From Gemmatimonadota bacterium (GTDB lineage: Bacteria; Gemmatimonadota; Gemmatimonadetes; Longimicrobiales; Gaopeijiaceae): 59,946 bases of DNA. How positions within the stretch are numbered: position 1 is the stretch's first letter; every line of letters starts with the position of its first letter. The DNA lies in the NCBI GenBank assembly GCA_003248075.1, contig QJYK01000218.1, forward strand, positions 1-59,946. The letters run 5' to 3'. Below are positions 45,180-53,097 of this stretch, piece by piece. The notes beneath the pieces were generated by a model that made no database searches, was not told the origin of the DNA, and saw nothing but the letters and a program-made list of their open reading frames with translations. A program made the position numbers and the translations under genes.

Positions 45180-45232
45180 TGATTCGTTTCTCCGAAACCG
45201 CGGTCCGGAAGCGGACGTAGGAGGGTGCACGG

Positions 45233-47677
45233 GTGGCAGGGGCCGCTCCCTCTCCGGTGGTGGTGATGACGGGCTATTTCCAGGACCTTCGCTTCGCAGT
45301 GCGGATCCTCTTCAAGAGCCCCTGGATCTCGGGGCTCGCCATCGGGGCTCTCGCGCTCGGGATCGGGGTCACGGCCACGATGTTCAGCATCGTGTACGGT
45401 GCCCTCCTGCGCGGCCTCCCGTTCGACCGAGGCGACCAGATCATGTCGGTGGTCGGTGTGCGCCGCGATGGTCGCGTGCCCCTGTCGATCCACGATTACG
45501 TCGAGCTGCGTGACCAGCAGCGCTCGTTCGAGACGTTGGCCGCGTTCTACCAGGGTACGGTGAACGTGACCTGGGGCGAGCGTCCGGAGCGGTTCGAGGG
45601 CGCGTTCGTGTCCGCCAATGCGCTCACGGCTCTCGGCGTGATGCCCTCGTTGGGCCGGCCCTTCCGCGAGGACGACGCGACGGCGGGCGCTCCCCTGGTC
45701 ATGCTCCTTTCGCATCACGTCTGGCGAGACCGCTTCGCGAGCAGCCCCGACGTCGTCGGGCGGCTTGTCCGCGCCAACGGGGAGCAGGCCGAGGTCGTCG
45801 GGGTGATGCCCGAGGGATTCATGTTCCCGGAGCGTCAGGATCTCTGGGTCCCGCTGAGACTGGACCCGCTGGCGATCCCGCGCGGCTCCGGTAGCGGTCT
45901 GCAGCTGTACGGCCGCCTCGGGAACGGGGTCTCGGAAAGCGCAGCCCGGACGGACCTGGGTACGATCGCCGACCGCCTCGCGCGCGAATACCCCGAGACG
46001 AACGAGGGGCTGGGCGTGGACGTGCGTCCGTTTCAGGAACAATTCATCGGTGACGAGGCGGCGGCTCTGCTCTTCAGCATGTTGGGCGCCGTGTCACTGG
46101 TTCTCTTCATCGCTTGCGCCAACGTCGCCAACCTCCTGCTGGTCCGGGCTGCCGCGCGCATGCGAGAGGTCGGCATCCGGACGGCTCTGGGCGCGCGTCG
46201 CTGGCGGGTGGTGTCGCAGTTGATCTCGGAAGCCCTGGTACTGGCGCTCGTGGGAGGCACCGTCGGTTCTGGACTCGCCTGGGTCGGCATCACGGCGTTC
46301 GACCGCGCCATCGCGGGGACCGAACCGCCGTTCTTCCTGGTCTTCAGGCTGGACGCCCCCATCCTGTCCTTCATCCTGGGCGCCTCGCTCCTCGCGGCGC
46401 TCGTGGCGGGGGGTATCCCAGCCTGGAAGGCGTCCGGCACGGACGTGTCGCGCATCTTGCGCGATGAGTCGCGTGGCTCCTCCGGCCTGCACGTCGGGCG
46501 GCTGACACGGGTGTTGGTGGTCGGCGAGGTCGCGATGTCGATGGGGTTGTTGGTCGCTGCGGGGCTCATGATCAAGAGCGTTGCGACACTTCGCGACTAC
46601 GACTTCGGCTTCAACGGCAAAGGGGTCTTCACGGCCCGCGTCGCGCTCTTCGAGTCGGATTTCCCGACGGTCGACAGTCGGCGGCAGTTCTTCGACCAGC
46701 TCAGGTTGCGGCTCGAGCAGGTGCCCGGGGTATCCCGCTCGAGCCTCGGGACCGTCCTGCCCGGACTGGGCTCCGCCTCGGTGACCTTCGAGGTGCAGGG
46801 CGTCGCCTATCCCGACGAACGGGATCGACCCCGCGCACGCTGGGGCCAGGTGGCGCCCGGGTATTTTGCCACGGTCGGGGTCGAGCCGACCCTGGGCCGC
46901 GACTTCGACCGCACCGACGGCGAGGGTGGGGCGCGTGTCGCGATCGTCAACGCGTCATTCGCCCAGAGACACCTCTCGGCCGGAACCCCGCTCGGGCAGC
47001 GCTTCCGGATCTCTGGAAGGGATCAGGAGCCATGGGTCACCGTCGTGGGGGTCGTCCCGGACCTTTGGATGCAGGGCGCCGGAGACCGGGAGTCGCCGCA
47101 GGACGGATTCTACGTCCCGCTGTCACAGAGCGACGCCCGCTTCGTGAGCATCCTCGCAGGCGGGCCCGCCGATCCCATGACGCTGACCGCGGGCGTGCGC
47201 GACGCCGTCGCGTCCATCCAGTCCGAGACGCCGATCTATTTCGTGGACGCGCTCGCGGATCGGGTCGCGGAGAGCACGTGGGTCTACAATGTCTTCGGGG
47301 TCCTCTTCATGGTCTTCGGCGGCGTCGCGCTGTTTCTCGCTTCGGTGGGACTGTACGGGGTCATGGCGTTCAGCGTGAGCCGCCGGCGCTCCGAGGTGGG
47401 GATCCGGATGGCGCTGGGGGCCGAGAGCAACCAGGTGCGGGGGCTCATCCTCAAGCAGGGCATGCTTCAGACCGCGATCGGTCTCGGGCTGGGCCTCGGG
47501 CTCGCGGCGCTGCTCGCACGTGCGCTCCGTCTGCTTCTCTTCGAGGTGAATGCCGCGGACCCCACGGTGTTCGCCGGCGTCACGGCGGTGTTGGTAGCGA
47601 CGGGTCTTCTCGCCTCATCGCTCCCGGCGCGCCGGGCGACGCGGGTGGACCCCGTGGTGGCCCTGCGCAACGACTGA
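45233..47677 (+). CDS. ADOP-type duplicated ABC permease
   Basis: 814 residues from GTG 45233, seven bases after AGGAGGG (an ATG at 45266 is an alternative). Unlike the first ADOP in the window it lacks the soluble prefix and begins with DLRFAVRILFKSPW and a helix. Two MacB/FtsX halves follow, each with a periplasmic domain: the first closes with RMREVGIRTALGARRWRV and the last helix block begins SRRRSEVGIRMALGAES. The central segment RILRDESRGSSG joins the halves. No ATPase is adjacent. These permeases are thought to export peptides, drugs or lipids with an unlinked ATPase; the substrate is unknown. Confidence 0.92.
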   Translation: MAGAAPSPVVVMTGYFQDLRFAVRILFKSPWISGLAIGALALGIGVTATMFSIVYGALLRGLPFDRGDQIMSVVGVRRDGRVPLSIHDYVELRDQQRSFETLAAFYQGTVNVTWGERPERFEGAFVSANALTALGVMPSLGRPFREDDATAGAPLVMLLSHHVWRDRFASSPDVVGRLVRANGEQAEVVGVMPEGFMFPERQDLWVPLRLDPLAIPRGSGSGLQLYGRLGNGVSESAARTDLGTIADRLAREYPETNEGLGVDVRPFQEQFIGDEAAALLFSMLGAVSLVLFIACANVANLLLVRAAARMREVGIRTALGARRWRVVSQLISEALVLALVGGTVGSGLAWVGITAFDRAIAGTEPPFFLVFRLDAPILSFILGASLLAALVAGGIPAWKASGTDVSRILRDESRGSSGLHVGRLTRVLVVGEVAMSMGLLVAAGLMIKSVATLRDYDFGFNGKGVFTARVALFESDFPTVDSRRQFFDQLRLRLEQVPGVSRSSLGTVLPGLGSASVTFEVQGVAYPDERDRPRARWGQVAPGYFATVGVEPTLGRDFDRTDGEGGARVAIVNASFAQRHLSAGTPLGQRFRISGRDQEPWVTVVGVVPDLWMQGAGDRESPQDGFYVPLSQSDARFVSILAGGPADPMTLTAGVRDAVASIQSETPIYFVDALADRVAESTWVYNVFGVLFMVFGGVALFLASVGLYGVMAFSVSRRRSEVGIRMALGAESNQVRGLILKQGMLQTAIGLGLGLGLAALLARALRLLLFEVNAADPTVFAGVTAVLVATGLLASSLPARRATRVDPVVALRND

Positions 47678-47755
47678 GTCGACAGGCGCGCGCTTCCTCG
47701 TGACGGTTCCGACCACGATCTTTCCGGCCGCGCTCCGTGACGACGAGGACCCGCC

Positions 47756-48922
47756 ATGCCGTTTCATGAACACCCCAGGTTCCCTCGGGGCTTCCGCTGT
47801 GCCTCGGTCCATTGTGGCATCAAGGCGCAGGGCCCCGATCTCAGCTTGTTCGCTTCCGAGGTGCCCGCCACGGCCGCCGCGGTCTTCACCAGAAACCTGG
47901 TTCCCGGCGCGCCGATCGTCGTTGGCCGGGAGTTGATGCGGGGAGGCCGCCTGCAGGCCATCGTGGTCAACAGTCGGGTATCCAACGTCGGCACCGGCGC
48001 CGAGGGAATCGCGCGCGCCCAACGTATGGGCTCGGCAGCGGCGAGCGCGCTCGGGATCGACCCCGCGCTCGTGCTCATGAGCTCCACGGGGGTGATCGGA
48101 GTGCAGCTTCCGGTCGACAAGATCGAGGCTGCGCTTCCGGGACTCGCCGCGTCGCTGCAGGGCGATCCCATGGTGGGAGCCGCGGGGATCATGACGACCG
48201 ATACGCACCCCAAGGCTCTGTCCCTCGACGTGGAGAGCTCGACGCTGACCATCGTGGGGAAGGGGTCGGGCATGATCGAGCCGAACATGGCGACCATGCT
48301 CGTCTACGCGTTCACGGACGCGGCTCTCGACGGGGCCACGCTCGACGGGGCCCTGCGCGGGGCGGTGGACGAGACGCTGAACATGCTGTCGGTCGACACG
48401 GATACGAGCACGTCCGACACGTGCGCGATCTTGGCCAACGGTTTGGCCGGACCTGTGGACCCGGGCAGGTTCGCCTCGGCTCTGACCACGGGGTTGACCA
48501 GGATGACCGAAATGCTGGCCCGGGACGGAGAGGGAGCGACCTCGATGATCCGGGTGACGGTCACGGGCGCGTCCGACCGCGGGGATGCCCGCGCGTTCGC
48601 AAAGTCGCTGGTCAACTCCCCGCTCGTGAAGACCATGGTGTTCGGCGGGGACCCCAACGTAGGCCGCATCCTCATGGCCATCGGCAAGTGCTTCGACTGT
48701 CGCGTCGACGCCGGCCGGATCGGGGCTTCGATCTGCGGTGTCACGGTGCTGGAACGGGGCACGCGACTCGATTTCGACGAGGGTCGGGTGCGTGAGCTCC
48801 TGCGGGGGGACACCGTGGAGATCGACGTGGATCTCGGGCTGGGCGAAGGGCGTGCCCGGGCCTGGGGCTGCGACCTGACGCACGGCTACGTCGACGAAAA
48901 CGCGGCCTACTACTCCAGCTGA
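47756..48922 (+). CDS. ArgJ-family ornithine acetyltransferase homologue, divergent
   Basis: 388 residues with the ArgJ/DmpA-like fold. The self-cleavage and nucleophile site is intact: KGSGMIEPNMATML, with Thr after Ala, and the GIMTTDTHPKA segment is canonical, as is the C-terminal DLTHGYVDENAAYYSS. The STGVIG loop is kept (MSSTGVIGVQLP). The first substrate loop, normally VNSGNANACTG, is strongly changed to VNSRVSNVGTGAEG. Normal ArgJ moves acetyl from N-acetylornithine to glutamate in arginine synthesis. No other arg gene is near, so this may be a paralogue with a different acyl donor or acceptor. It follows the ADOP permease by 78 bp. Confidence 0.85.
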   Translation: MPFHEHPRFPRGFRCASVHCGIKAQGPDLSLFASEVPATAAAVFTRNLVPGAPIVVGRELMRGGRLQAIVVNSRVSNVGTGAEGIARAQRMGSAAASALGIDPALVLMSSTGVIGVQLPVDKIEAALPGLAASLQGDPMVGAAGIMTTDTHPKALSLDVESSTLTIVGKGSGMIEPNMATMLVYAFTDAALDGATLDGALRGAVDETLNMLSVDTDTSTSDTCAILANGLAGPVDPGRFASALTTGLTRMTEMLARDGEGATSMIRVTVTGASDRGDARAFAKSLVNSPLVKTMVFGGDPNVGRILMAIGKCFDCRVDAGRIGASICGVTVLERGTRLDFDEGRVRELLRGDTVEIDVDLGLGEGRARAWGCDLTHGYVDENAAYYSS

Positions 48923-48931
48923 GCCACACCG

Positions 48932-48960
48932 CTGACCGTGCACCGCGAATTGTGTAGCTT
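48932..48960 (+). promoter_or_regulatory. Candidate promoter of the sulfocyanin-like gene
   Basis: CTGACC (48932-48937) and TAGCTT (48955-48960) are 17 bp apart, a partial match to a housekeeping -35/-10 pair. The transcript would have a leader of about 105 bases, partly palindromic near 49018-49053 (GGTGGC with GCCACC). Based only on spacing and weak consensus. Confidence 0.3.
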
Positions 48961-49073
48961 CTGAGGCTCCGACCTCCCGCCGAAAGGCACATGGAGGTTC
49001 ACTGGTCGGGCGTGCCCGGTGGCGCGCGGCCGACCGTCGGACCCGGCCACCGACTGAGACAGGATTTGTTGAA

Positions 49074-49649
49074 ATGAAGCGCTTTGCGACCCTATCGCTG
49101 GTCGTCACGCTCGGCGCCTGTGGTGGCGGCGAGCCTGCCGAGACGCCCCAACAGTCGGCGCCGGCGGCGGCACAGCCCGCCGCCCCGGCCGGCGAGATGA
49201 CCATGCCCGACTGGATGCACGTGGACGCGGCCGCCCGGACCGTCCACATGACGATCACGGCGGGCCTCACCGACGCCAAGAACTACTGGAACTTCAATGG
49301 CGGGCACGATGGCAACATGACGATCACCGTCCCCGAAGGATTCACGGTGACCATCGACCTGGTGAACAAGGACCCGAACATGGCGCACAGCCTCGGGATC
49401 GTCACGCAGACGAGCGGGTTCGGCGCCATGCCCGAGCCGACCCCCGCCTTCGACGGAGCCATAACCGCGAACCCCGGTTCGATGACGGACGCGACGATGC
49501 CGGGGGAGACCGAGACGATCCGGTTCGCGGCGGCGACTGCCGGAAACTACTCCATGGTCTGCTTCATTCCGGGCCACGCCGCGACCGGCATGTACGTGCA
49601 CTTTAACGTGTCCGCCGACGAGAAGGCGGGGGTACAGGGTCCAAGCTGA
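49074..49649 (+). CDS. Sulfocyanin-like blue copper lipoprotein
   Basis: 191 residues. The leader SLVVTLGACGGG places a lipidated Cys at 16, followed by a Pro/Ala-rich linker (about 20-40). The cupredoxin domain has a type 1 copper site: His105 in NMAHSLGIV, then Cys163, His168 and Met173 in MVCFIPGHAATGM (C-x4-H-x4-M). Sulfocyanins are known from archaeal aa3-type terminal oxidases (SoxE) and occur in several bacteria. Here it is probably a membrane-tethered electron carrier on the periplasmic side. No oxidase genes are next to it. Confidence 0.9.
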   Translation: MKRFATLSLVVTLGACGGGEPAETPQQSAPAAAQPAAPAGEMTMPDWMHVDAAARTVHMTITAGLTDAKNYWNFNGGHDGNMTITVPEGFTVTIDLVNKDPNMAHSLGIVTQTSGFGAMPEPTPAFDGAITANPGSMTDATMPGETETIRFAAATAGNYSMVCFIPGHAATGMYVHFNVSADEKAGVQGPS

Positions 49650-49679
49650 GCCCGAGCGAGGGAGACGGACCGACGGATC

Positions 49680-49714
49680 AGCGGCGCTACCCCCGACCCT
49701 GGGGTGGCGCCGCT
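49680..49714. terminator. Bidirectional terminator between convergent genes
   Basis: A 14-bp stem (AGCGGCGCTACCCC at 49680-49693 with 49701-49714, one G-U pair) closes a 7-base loop. It lies 30 bases after the sulfocyanin stop and 19 bases past the convergent TerC stop. There is no T-run. Confidence 0.55.
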
Positions 49715-49733
49715 CTCGTCCTCACGTGTGCCC

Positions 49734-50495
49734 TCACGGCTGGCCTTCCTTCGATTCGTCGAGCTTGGGCCCACGCAGCACGACCGGCGCGGCGGAAACG
49801 CGTCCAGCGCGTAAGTTGAGCATCTCCACGAAGATCGAGAACCCCATCGCGAAGTAGATGTATCCTCTGGGGATTTCCTGGTGCATGCCCTCCGCCACCA
49901 GGGCCATTCCGATCAGAAGCAGGAAAGAAAGGGCCAGCATCTTCACGGTCGGATGCGCGCTGACGAAATGACTGATGCGCCCGACCGCCATCATCATGAA
50001 GGCAACGGCGGCCACGACCGCGATCACCATCACCGACAGGTGCTTCGCCACGCCGACTGCAGTGATCACGGAATCGAGCGAGAAGACGATATCGAGGAGC
50101 GCGATCTGAACGATCACGCCCAGGAAGGACGCGCGTGGCTTGGCGCCATGCGCGTCCTCGTCGCCCTCGAGCTTGTCGTGGATCTCCCGTGTCGACTTGA
50201 AGAGCAGGAACACCCCGCCCGCTAGCAGGATCATGTCACGTCCGGAGACGTCGTGCCCCGCCAGCGAAAACAGGGGTGCCGTCAGCCTCATGATCCACAC
50301 GATCGAGAAGAGCAGGAGGATGCGCGTCACCATGGCGAGCGCCAAGCCGAGACGCCGGGCGCGTGCGCGCAGCTCCGGGTGGACTTTCTCCGCGAGGATC
50401 GAGATGAAGACGATGTTGTCGATCCCGAGGACGATCTCGAGCACCGTCAGCGTCGCGAGGGAGATCCAGGCTTCGGGGCTGCTGAGCCAGTCCAT
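49734..50495 (-). CDS. TerC-family integral membrane protein
   Basis: 253 residues with about seven membrane helices. The two signature acidic helices are present: LEIVLGIDNIVFISILAEK near the N-terminus and LLDIVFSLDSVITAVGVAK in the middle, which carry the conserved Asp/Glu thought to bind a metal ion. Bacterial relatives (YgdQ/Alx/MeeY types) export manganese or are linked to metalation of secreted proteins and to tellurite resistance. ATG 50495 has CAGGG six bases upstream; ATG 50510 would add five residues. Confidence 0.9.
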   Translation of the reverse strand: MDWLSSPEAWISLATLTVLEIVLGIDNIVFISILAEKVHPELRARARRLGLALAMVTRILLLFSIVWIMRLTAPLFSLAGHDVSGRDMILLAGGVFLLFKSTREIHDKLEGDEDAHGAKPRASFLGVIVQIALLDIVFSLDSVITAVGVAKHLSVMVIAVVAAVAFMMMAVGRISHFVSAHPTVKMLALSFLLLIGMALVAEGMHQEIPRGYIYFAMGFSIFVEMLNLRAGRVSAAPVVLRGPKLDESKEGQP

Positions 50496-50673
50496 GGTCG
50501 GCCCTGTCATGGGTCGCGTTGGGTCCGCCGAAGCGGAGGGGCCCGACAACCTAATCCCCGTTGGGGCGTGCGTGGAAGCAGAGCCTCGGCGGCCGAAACC
50601 GGCCTGAACGCCGTTCCGTAGGGCCCGACGACGATGTTGCACGAAGGGTGGACCAAGAGCGGAGGGGTCGGGG

Positions 50674-53088
50674 ATGGTGACGCTGCTTCAGGATCTTCGC
50701 TACGGCGTCAGGATGCTCCTGAAGACGCCGGTGGTGTCCACCGTGGCTGCGCTGTCTCTGGCTCTGGGCATCGCCGCCAACGCCAGCACGTTCTCGATCC
50801 TCAACTCCTTCTTCTTCCACCCGCTGCCCTATCGGGACCAGGATGGTCTCGTGGTCCTTCGGGAGGGACGTCAAGGTACGTCGATCGAGGCATACTCCGG
50901 TGTCGCCATGGCGAATTTCCGGGACTACGAGGCGGGGAGCCCGAGCATCGCTTCGGCGACCGCCTATACGGTGTCGGAGATGAACCTCACGGGCGAGGAC
51001 GTCCCCGAGCAGCTCGGCGTGGTCATGGCCACCCCGAACTTCTTCGACGTCCTGGGTGTGCCTGCCACCCTCGGTCGCACGTTCCGTCCCGAGGAGGGCG
51101 CGGAAGGCCTGGGGAACGTGGTGGTTCTCGGGCACGACCTGTGGGTACGGCGCTACCAGGAGGACCCGGGCACCCTGGGTCGCACGCTCACGTTGGACGG
51201 GACGGTCCACACGATCGTCGGAGTGGCCCCGGAGGGCTTCGACCCCATTCCCGCCAACGTCGACCTTTTCAAGCCGACGGACTTCGCCGCACAGCGCGAC
51301 GACCGCAGCGCGCACGCCTACGTTGCCCTCGGGCGCCTGGTCCCCGGGGCGTCGGCGCAGCAGGTCGGTCGGGAGCTGGACGGCCTCTTCGCCCGGATTG
51401 CGTCGGAGCATCCTGAGGGGAACCGAGGCTGGACCCTGCGCGTCCTGCCCCTGCGCAAATTCTTTCCGGGGCCCACGGACACCAAGCTGCTGCTCGTGCT
51501 TTCGGCGGTGACGCTCTTCGGACTGATGATCGCGTGTGCGAATGTCGCCAACCTTCTGCTGAGTCGGGCGGAGGAGCGACAGAAGGAGGTGGCTCTGCGC
51601 ACCGCGCTGGGTGCGGGTCGCGTGCGCATTCTGCGGCAGCTGCTCACGGAGAGTATCACGCTCGGGGTCGTGGCTGGGGCGGCGGGGATCGTACTTTCGA
51701 TGAGCGTGGTGGATTGGCTGCGGGGAGCCATGCCCGCGATGATCCCCAAGGCCATGATGCCTGAGCTGGATCCCACCGTGCTCGCCGCGACCGCGGCGGT
51801 TTCGGTCCTGGCCGGGATCGCGTTCGGGCTCGCCCCAGCGCTGCACGCCGCGCGCGCCGGGCTCGGGGAAGCGATGAGCGAGGGGAGCAGGGGTGGTACT
51901 GTCGGGCATGCGCGGAGGCGGCTCCGCAACGCGTTCGTTGTCGGCGAGTTCGCCGTGGCCCTCGCCCTTCTGTCGGGATCCAGCTACCTGATGACCGCGT
52001 TTCGCGCCGTGGTCGACGCCGACCCGGGGTACCGCCAGCAGGGCTTGCTGACCTTCTCGCTGTCGATCCCCGAGGGCCGGTATCCCACGGATGCCGACGT
52101 CTCCCGGTATCAGGACGAGCTCGTCGAAGCCCTCACCGGCATTCCAGGCGTCACCGACGTCGCGATGATGTCGACGTTGCCGCGGAGCATGATGAATCCT
52201 GGAACGCGCTATTCCGTCGAGGGACGCGACGCCGTGGACGGTACGGAGCTACCCCGGGCGGGCCTCCAGGCCATCAACCCGGGTTACCTCCGCACCCTGG
52301 AGATCCCGCTGATCGAGGGCAGAGCCTTCGACGGTACCGACCGGGCCGAGTCGCAGCGGGTGGCCCTCGTCAACGAAGCGTTCGTGCGGAGGGAGTTCGC
52401 CGACGAGGACCCGCTGGGTCGCTCGCTGGCCTTCCGGGGCACGACATGGACGATCGTCGGCGTCGTCGGAGACGCGCTCCAGGACCGGATCGCGCTGGCC
52501 GGGAACCGTGGGGAAGCCGTCTACGTGCCGTCCGAACAGCTCCCGCAGCGTGCGCCGTCCTTCGCGCTGCGGACGGCCGCGGAGGCGACCGAGCTGGCGG
52601 GGGATGTGCGCGGAGCCGTGTGGGACGTCGATCCGGACCAACCGGTCGCTTCGCTGCGCACGTTGGATGCCCACGTGGCGGAGTCCCTCGCGGGACCACG
52701 AACCATCTCGCTTTTCGTCGGGGTCATGGGCACCATCGCCCTGCTGCTGGCGGCGATGGGCATCTACGGCGTGATGGCGCACGCGGTCCTTCAACAGAAG
52801 CGCGAGATCGGCATCCGTATGGCCCTGGGCGCCGGCCGCGCCAAGGTCGTAGGCATGGTCACTCGGAGTGGGATGGCCCTGGCTGGAGTCGGGATGCTCT
52901 TGGGCGTTCCCGTCTCGTTCCTGATGTATCGCGCCGTCGCGAGCGCCCTCGACCTGTTCGAGGGCGTCGTGGGCCCGATGTCGGCAGCGGGTGTCGCGGT
53001 GGCGCTCGCCGGGGTCGCTGCGCTGGCCACGTACCTTCCTGCCCTGCGAGCGAGCGGGATCCAGCCCGTTGATGCGTTGAGGGATTGA
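50674..53088 (+). CDS. ADOP-type duplicated ABC permease
   Basis: 804 residues. It begins LLQDLRYGVRMLLKTPVVST, then a helix (AALSLALGIAANASTFSIL), a MacB-like periplasmic domain, three helices with RQKEVALRTALGAGRVRIL, a linker (LGEAMSEGSRGG), a second periplasmic domain and three last helices with QKREIGIRMALGAGRAKVV. Same family as the permeases at 2800 and 45233 but clearly diverged, so these are old paralogues, not recent copies. It is divergent from terC and converges on the metal-ATPase gene with 9 bp between stops. Confidence 0.92.
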   Translation: MVTLLQDLRYGVRMLLKTPVVSTVAALSLALGIAANASTFSILNSFFFHPLPYRDQDGLVVLREGRQGTSIEAYSGVAMANFRDYEAGSPSIASATAYTVSEMNLTGEDVPEQLGVVMATPNFFDVLGVPATLGRTFRPEEGAEGLGNVVVLGHDLWVRRYQEDPGTLGRTLTLDGTVHTIVGVAPEGFDPIPANVDLFKPTDFAAQRDDRSAHAYVALGRLVPGASAQQVGRELDGLFARIASEHPEGNRGWTLRVLPLRKFFPGPTDTKLLLVLSAVTLFGLMIACANVANLLLSRAEERQKEVALRTALGAGRVRILRQLLTESITLGVVAGAAGIVLSMSVVDWLRGAMPAMIPKAMMPELDPTVLAATAAVSVLAGIAFGLAPALHAARAGLGEAMSEGSRGGTVGHARRRLRNAFVVGEFAVALALLSGSSYLMTAFRAVVDADPGYRQQGLLTFSLSIPEGRYPTDADVSRYQDELVEALTGIPGVTDVAMMSTLPRSMMNPGTRYSVEGRDAVDGTELPRAGLQAINPGYLRTLEIPLIEGRAFDGTDRAESQRVALVNEAFVRREFADEDPLGRSLAFRGTTWTIVGVVGDALQDRIALAGNRGEAVYVPSEQLPQRAPSFALRTAAEATELAGDVRGAVWDVDPDQPVASLRTLDAHVAESLAGPRTISLFVGVMGTIALLLAAMGIYGVMAHAVLQQKREIGIRMALGAGRAKVVGMVTRSGMALAGVGMLLGVPVSFLMYRAVASALDLFEGVVGPMSAAGVAVALAGVAALATYLPALRASGIQPVDALRD

Positions 53089-53097
53089 GCGGCAGCG

